From Promethearchaeota archaeon (GTDB lineage: Archaea > Asgardarchaeota > Lokiarchaeia > Sigynarchaeales > SOKP01), in contig JAEOUI010000451.1 in assembly GCA_016839425.1 (NCBI GenBank), positions 1 through 7,134 of the forward strand: 7,134 bases of DNA. Direction: 5' to 3'. Below, one piece after another: positions 4,730 to 7,134 of this stretch. Within the stretch, counting starts at the first letter, position 1. The number at the start of each line of letters is the position of its first letter. A program made the translations under genes and the position numbers. The notes under the pieces were generated by a model, which saw only the letters and a program-made list of their open reading frames with translations, did not search any database and was not told the origin of the DNA.

Positions 4730-6289
4730 TTATTCAACCACATTAAAAGAAATTCCTAAAAATACAGGGCCTCTTATATCGAATTTCTTCTGTTTCGAAT
4801 GAATAAACTCCATTACAATATCTTCAAGTTCTAAATTTATCTCAGAAGCCCTATAACACATTTTAACGCGATGATCGTACGATTGTTTACCTTGATCAAG
4901 CGCTATTTCTATGTTGTATGCCATTTCATTTGCCATTCCTTCTAAATATGTTTTTCCCGAATCCACACCACCCTCTAAGGTTTTATCAGAAGATAATCCT
5001 AATACAGCACCATCTTTTACCCAGATTTTATTTAAGCAAGCAGGACCTAATAAGCTCACATTCTCATCAGACTCCCATACATAAACTTCTATTTTTTTAT
5101 CCTTTATTGATCCTTCCCATACCTTAATTTTAATAGGGGATTTCTCGTCTTTATGCTTAAAGGCTCCTTCCACGATTGCGTCCCTTATTTCCATACCTTT
5201 CTCGGTTAAAGGAAAGTACCGATATTTCAATGACTTACTTACTTCTTCGTCTGAGAATGTAATTTCCTCGTAAAAATAGGGATATACTAACTTTCTAATA
5301 TCTTCAATTCCTGTTTTTATCATACAAATCCTTTCAACACCAAAACCAATATTAAAGACCGGGTGTTGTATATCGTATTGAGAAAGACTTACAGGGCTGT
5401 AAAAACCACCATCTCCAATCTCGATCCATTCTTTTGTTTTAGGATGTTCAACAAAAATTTCAAATTCAGTTTGGGGAGCATAATATTTGGAAGTAGCTTT
5501 TTTTATATCAGTCCTACTGTTTTTAAATCCGAGTTTCAAACATATTTCGGATGCAATCATACGACAATCAGCAAGAGAAATTTTTTCCGTCAATACTACT
5601 AAAGACAAGGTATTTGAATCGTATAAGTGTGTTGCGTCAATTTTTTGTTCTCTCCTAAATTTCTTACAAATCGTAAAATATTGGAGGGGAAGTTTCTTTT
5701 TTTTTACCAATTCGCCTAAAACAATAAACCAGAGTGCAGTTGTATGACTTCTGAGAGTAGTTTTAGTGGGAATGGGTTTGAGATTCTTAAGTTCGGGAAA
5801 GATTTTATCTATGATTTCAGAAGCTTGTGTTTCCTCAACCTCTAGTTGTTCAATGAACACTTCGATGAGGTCGTCTGCTTCGATATCGCCTTTCTTGTAA
5901 TCCCTAAAAATTTTCTTCAAAACATCGACCTTATCAAATCCTTTTATTATTTTCTTTAAGGAAGATATTTTTTCGTTAGATATACCGATATCCGGTCTTG
6001 GAAGTCCAGCGACATAAAATAGGCGATCAAGAATCAATGCTGCTTCAGGACCGTATTGTTTATAGACGTCCTCCTCTTCAACAAACATTGGTAATACCAA
6101 TTCTTCAAAACCCAAGTCGAGCATGTGCTTTCTTGCTTCAAAAATAAAATCTTGGGTTGGATGGCTCTTTCCTTGTTTTTTAAGGTCGAATAGATGACCT
6201 TCTAGGGCGAGTAAGTTTTTCGTTTCCATCCAAGCCTTTTCGTAATTAGCCTTAGCATCTCTTTTAATTTTTTCTGTATCGAATGGCAT
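4730..6289 (-). CDS. sepS: O-phosphoseryl-tRNA(Cys) synthetase (SepRS)
   Basis: This class II aminoacyl-tRNA synthetase attaches O-phosphoserine to tRNA(Cys); SepCysS, not in this window, then converts it to Cys-tRNA(Cys). It has 519 residues, near the usual 530-540. The family-typical LPMFVEEEDVYKQYGPEAA (66-84) and RLFYVAGLPRPDIGIS (89-104) are present. So are RSHTTALWF (180-188) and motif 2 as FRREQKIDATHLYDS (211-225). YYAPQTEFEIFVEHP (269-283) and motif 3 as FNIGFGVERICMI (312-324) follow. Residues from about 345 onward form the C-terminal anticodon-recognition region. No key motif is missing. The ATG lies 39 bases after the translin stop; the Shine-Dalgarno is weak (GGAT), but a TATA-like TTTAAAAAT (about 6317-6325) could give an additional internal promoter. 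The gene is seen in methanogens, Archaeoglobus and some other archaea, so it is a useful lineage marker. Confidence 0.95.
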   Translation of the reverse strand: MPFDTEKIKRDAKANYEKAWMETKNLLALEGHLFDLKKQGKSHPTQDFIFEARKHMLDLGFEELVLPMFVEEEDVYKQYGPEAALILDRLFYVAGLPRPDIGISNEKISSLKKIIKGFDKVDVLKKIFRDYKKGDIEADDLIEVFIEQLEVEETQASEIIDKIFPELKNLKPIPTKTTLRSHTTALWFIVLGELVKKKKLPLQYFTICKKFRREQKIDATHLYDSNTLSLVVLTEKISLADCRMIASEICLKLGFKNSRTDIKKATSKYYAPQTEFEIFVEHPKTKEWIEIGDGGFYSPVSLSQYDIQHPVFNIGFGVERICMIKTGIEDIRKLVYPYFYEEITFSDEEVSKSLKYRYFPLTEKGMEIRDAIVEGAFKHKDEKSPIKIKVWEGSIKDKKIEVYVWESDENVSLLGPACLNKIWVKDGAVLGLSSDKTLEGGVDSGKTYLEGMANEMAYNIEIALDQGKQSYDHRVKMCYRASEINLELEDIVMEFIHSKQKKFDIRGPVFLGISFNVVE

Positions 6290-6328
6290 ATTAATCCATA
6301 CTTATTTTCTTTCTTGAATTTTTAAATA

Positions 6329-6931
6329 TTATTTAAACGATTCTTTGAATCTATTCATTTGGATCGTCAATGATATATCCCCTCTTGTTTTTTCTATGAG
6401 AGAGCGAGCAACATCGGTTTTTCTCCTCAAATCTTGAGTTATACCCTTAGGATAATCTAATGCAAACAAATAAGTGTATATATCTTCCATTAAATTGAGT
6501 GTTTCTTCAATATTATCAATATTTCCTAAACGAATCTTATCTAAAATGTATCGACGTAGTTCTCCTAATACATCTGCTAAACCCAAAAGATAGTTTACAT
6601 CTGAAACATTACATTCTCGTGGTCCAGGAATTGATTTATTCTTGATTATTGAAAACAAACATTTTGCTTCAACATATTCTTGTTCGGGCGTTTTTAAATA
6701 AGTACTAAAAAACGAGGGATTGTTTTGTACGAGAATCAAGAGCCTATCGTGCTTATTTTTAATTGCTCCCATAATCTCTTCGTATGCTTCAAACTCATTT
6801 CTATGAATTGATTTAATTGCTACACTGCAATCCCTAACCATTTCACGAGACAATTTTAAAATTTCTTCTCTATAATGATCAATTTCATCCAGATTTCTCG
6901 TTATTTCTGAGAAAATATTGTTTAAATCCAT
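6329..6931 (-). CDS. Translin/TRAX-family protein, likely RNA-processing endonuclease
   Basis: This 200-residue, almost wholly alpha-helical protein belongs to the translin/TRAX family, whose eukaryotic complex (C3PO) binds and cuts RNA. The strongest signatures are PEQEYVEAKCLF (82-93), NYLLGLADVLGELRRYILDK (113-132), LNLMEDIYTYLFALDYPKGI (145-164) and LRRKTDVARSLIEKTRGD (168-185). The acidic residues that form the TRAX active site in eukaryotes map to E85 and E88 (EYVE) and D120 and E124 (ADVLGE), with the same spacings of three and four, so nuclease activity is likely. A single archaeal paralogue usually forms a closed oligomer by itself. It is the first gene of the translin-sepS-ribL-ribK cluster, and the adjacent tRNA synthetase fits a role in tRNA precursor or fragment processing, which is inference. 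The ATG has a TATA box about 25 bases upstream, so the mRNA is probably leaderless. Confidence 0.92.
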   Translation of the reverse strand: MDLNNIFSEITRNLDEIDHYREEILKLSREMVRDCSVAIKSIHRNEFEAYEEIMGAIKNKHDRLLILVQNNPSFFSTYLKTPEQEYVEAKCLFSIIKNKSIPGPRECNVSDVNYLLGLADVLGELRRYILDKIRLGNIDNIEETLNLMEDIYTYLFALDYPKGITQDLRRKTDVARSLIEKTRGDISLTIQMNRFKESFK

Positions 6932-6947
6932 CGCAATTCAAGAAGTA

Positions 6948-6956
6948 TTTTATATA
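6948..6956 (-). promoter_or_regulatory. TATA box for the translin-sepS-ribL-ribK cluster
   Basis: The minus strand reads TATATAAAA starting 25 bases before the translin ATG at 6931. With the usual archaeal spacing, transcription would start at or within a few bases of the ATG, giving a leaderless message. This agrees with the absence of a Shine-Dalgarno there. The BRE upstream is not strong. Confidence 0.6.
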
Positions 6957-6994
6957 GTATGAATAATCCAATGGTGCAAAATATTTAGAATTTG

Positions 6995-7050
6995 TTGAAA
7001 ATTTTCAAGTTATAATGATTATAATCCGAATGAGACTTGATATCATTATA
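6995..7050. repeat. Palindrome and second inverted repeat upstream of the translin promoter
   Basis: TTGAAAATTTTCAA (6995-7008) is a perfect 14-base palindrome. Two bases further on, TATAATGAT (7011-7019) is the reverse complement of ATCATTATA (7042-7050), with a 22-base loop. Both lie between the translin TATA box and the rightward promoter at 7099-7117, a normal place for a dimeric regulator to bind. The high A/T content raises the chance rate of such patterns. Confidence 0.45.
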
Positions 7051-7098
7051 GCATAAAAAAGAAGGGGATGACTAACAAAAGAAATACAATTATTAACG

Positions 7099-7117
7099 CG
7101 AAAAAGTCTTTATAAAA
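7099..7117 (+). promoter_or_regulatory. Strong BRE/TATA promoter pointing off the right edge
   Basis: A purine-rich BRE-like CGAAAAAG (7099-7106) is followed by TTTATAAAA (7109-7117), the best promoter match in the window. The expected start site is about 26 bases after the TATA centre, near 7139-7140, just outside the window. It would drive a gene or stable RNA transcribed rightward, divergent from the translin cluster. Confidence 0.62.
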
Positions 7118-7134
7118 CTGCTTGAGGTTTTCTT

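Noticed and set aside
4918..5747. Several plus-strand open frames inside sepS
   Set aside because: They are antisense shadows of a strongly conserved synthetase; their His/Phe/Leu-rich translations match no family pattern.

Overview
The window looks like chromosomal DNA of a low-G+C archaeon (roughly one third G+C by eye). Archaeal markers are O-phosphoseryl-tRNA synthetase, a CTP-dependent riboflavin kinase with an N-terminal winged helix, an archaeal-type FAD synthase, a translin/TRAX-family protein, a CDP-alcohol phosphatidyltransferase resembling archaetidylinositol-phosphate synthase, GGTGAT-like Shine-Dalgarno sequences and BRE/TATA promoters. A protein with an apparent longin-like N-terminal domain followed by a winged helix points towards an Asgard (Lokiarchaeia-like) lineage. 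That placement is an inference, not a demonstration.

Layout, left to right: the first 46 codons of a type-B carboxylesterase run off the left edge on the minus strand (1-138). A 475-base AT-rich gap without a gene (139-613) follows and contains a widely spaced 13-base inverted repeat. Next is a sugar-phosphate nucleotidyltransferase on the minus strand (614-1357, GTG start), divergent from the longin-like/winged-helix gene on the plus strand (1584-2375). A small Lys-tailed protein of unknown function (2415-2726, minus) converges on that gene. A six-helix membrane CDP-alcohol phosphatidyltransferase (2919-3524, plus) diverges from the small gene and converges on the ribK end.

The right half is a compact minus-strand cluster read translin, sepS, ribL, ribK (6931 down to 3544), with gaps of 39 and 32 bases and a 4-base ATGA overlap. 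sepS makes Sep-tRNA(Cys) for tRNA-dependent cysteine synthesis. ribK and ribL make FMN and then FAD. The translin-family protein keeps the four acidic residues of the TRAX nuclease site, so RNA cleavage, possibly of tRNA precursors, is plausible. A TATA box about 25 bases before the translin ATG implies a nearly leaderless transcript. A second, strong BRE/TATA element at 7099-7117 points off the right edge.

The most notable points are these. ribL has no ATG, GTG or TTG that would include its essential HxGH motif, and apparently starts at ATT behind a good Shine-Dalgarno. Twelve consecutive A residues lie in the ribK regulatory domain. There are unexplained inverted repeats at 238-380, 2774-2819 and 6995-7050, and an uncharacterised longin/winged-helix architecture. 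I did not see a CRISPR array, insertion sequence, tRNA or rRNA gene.
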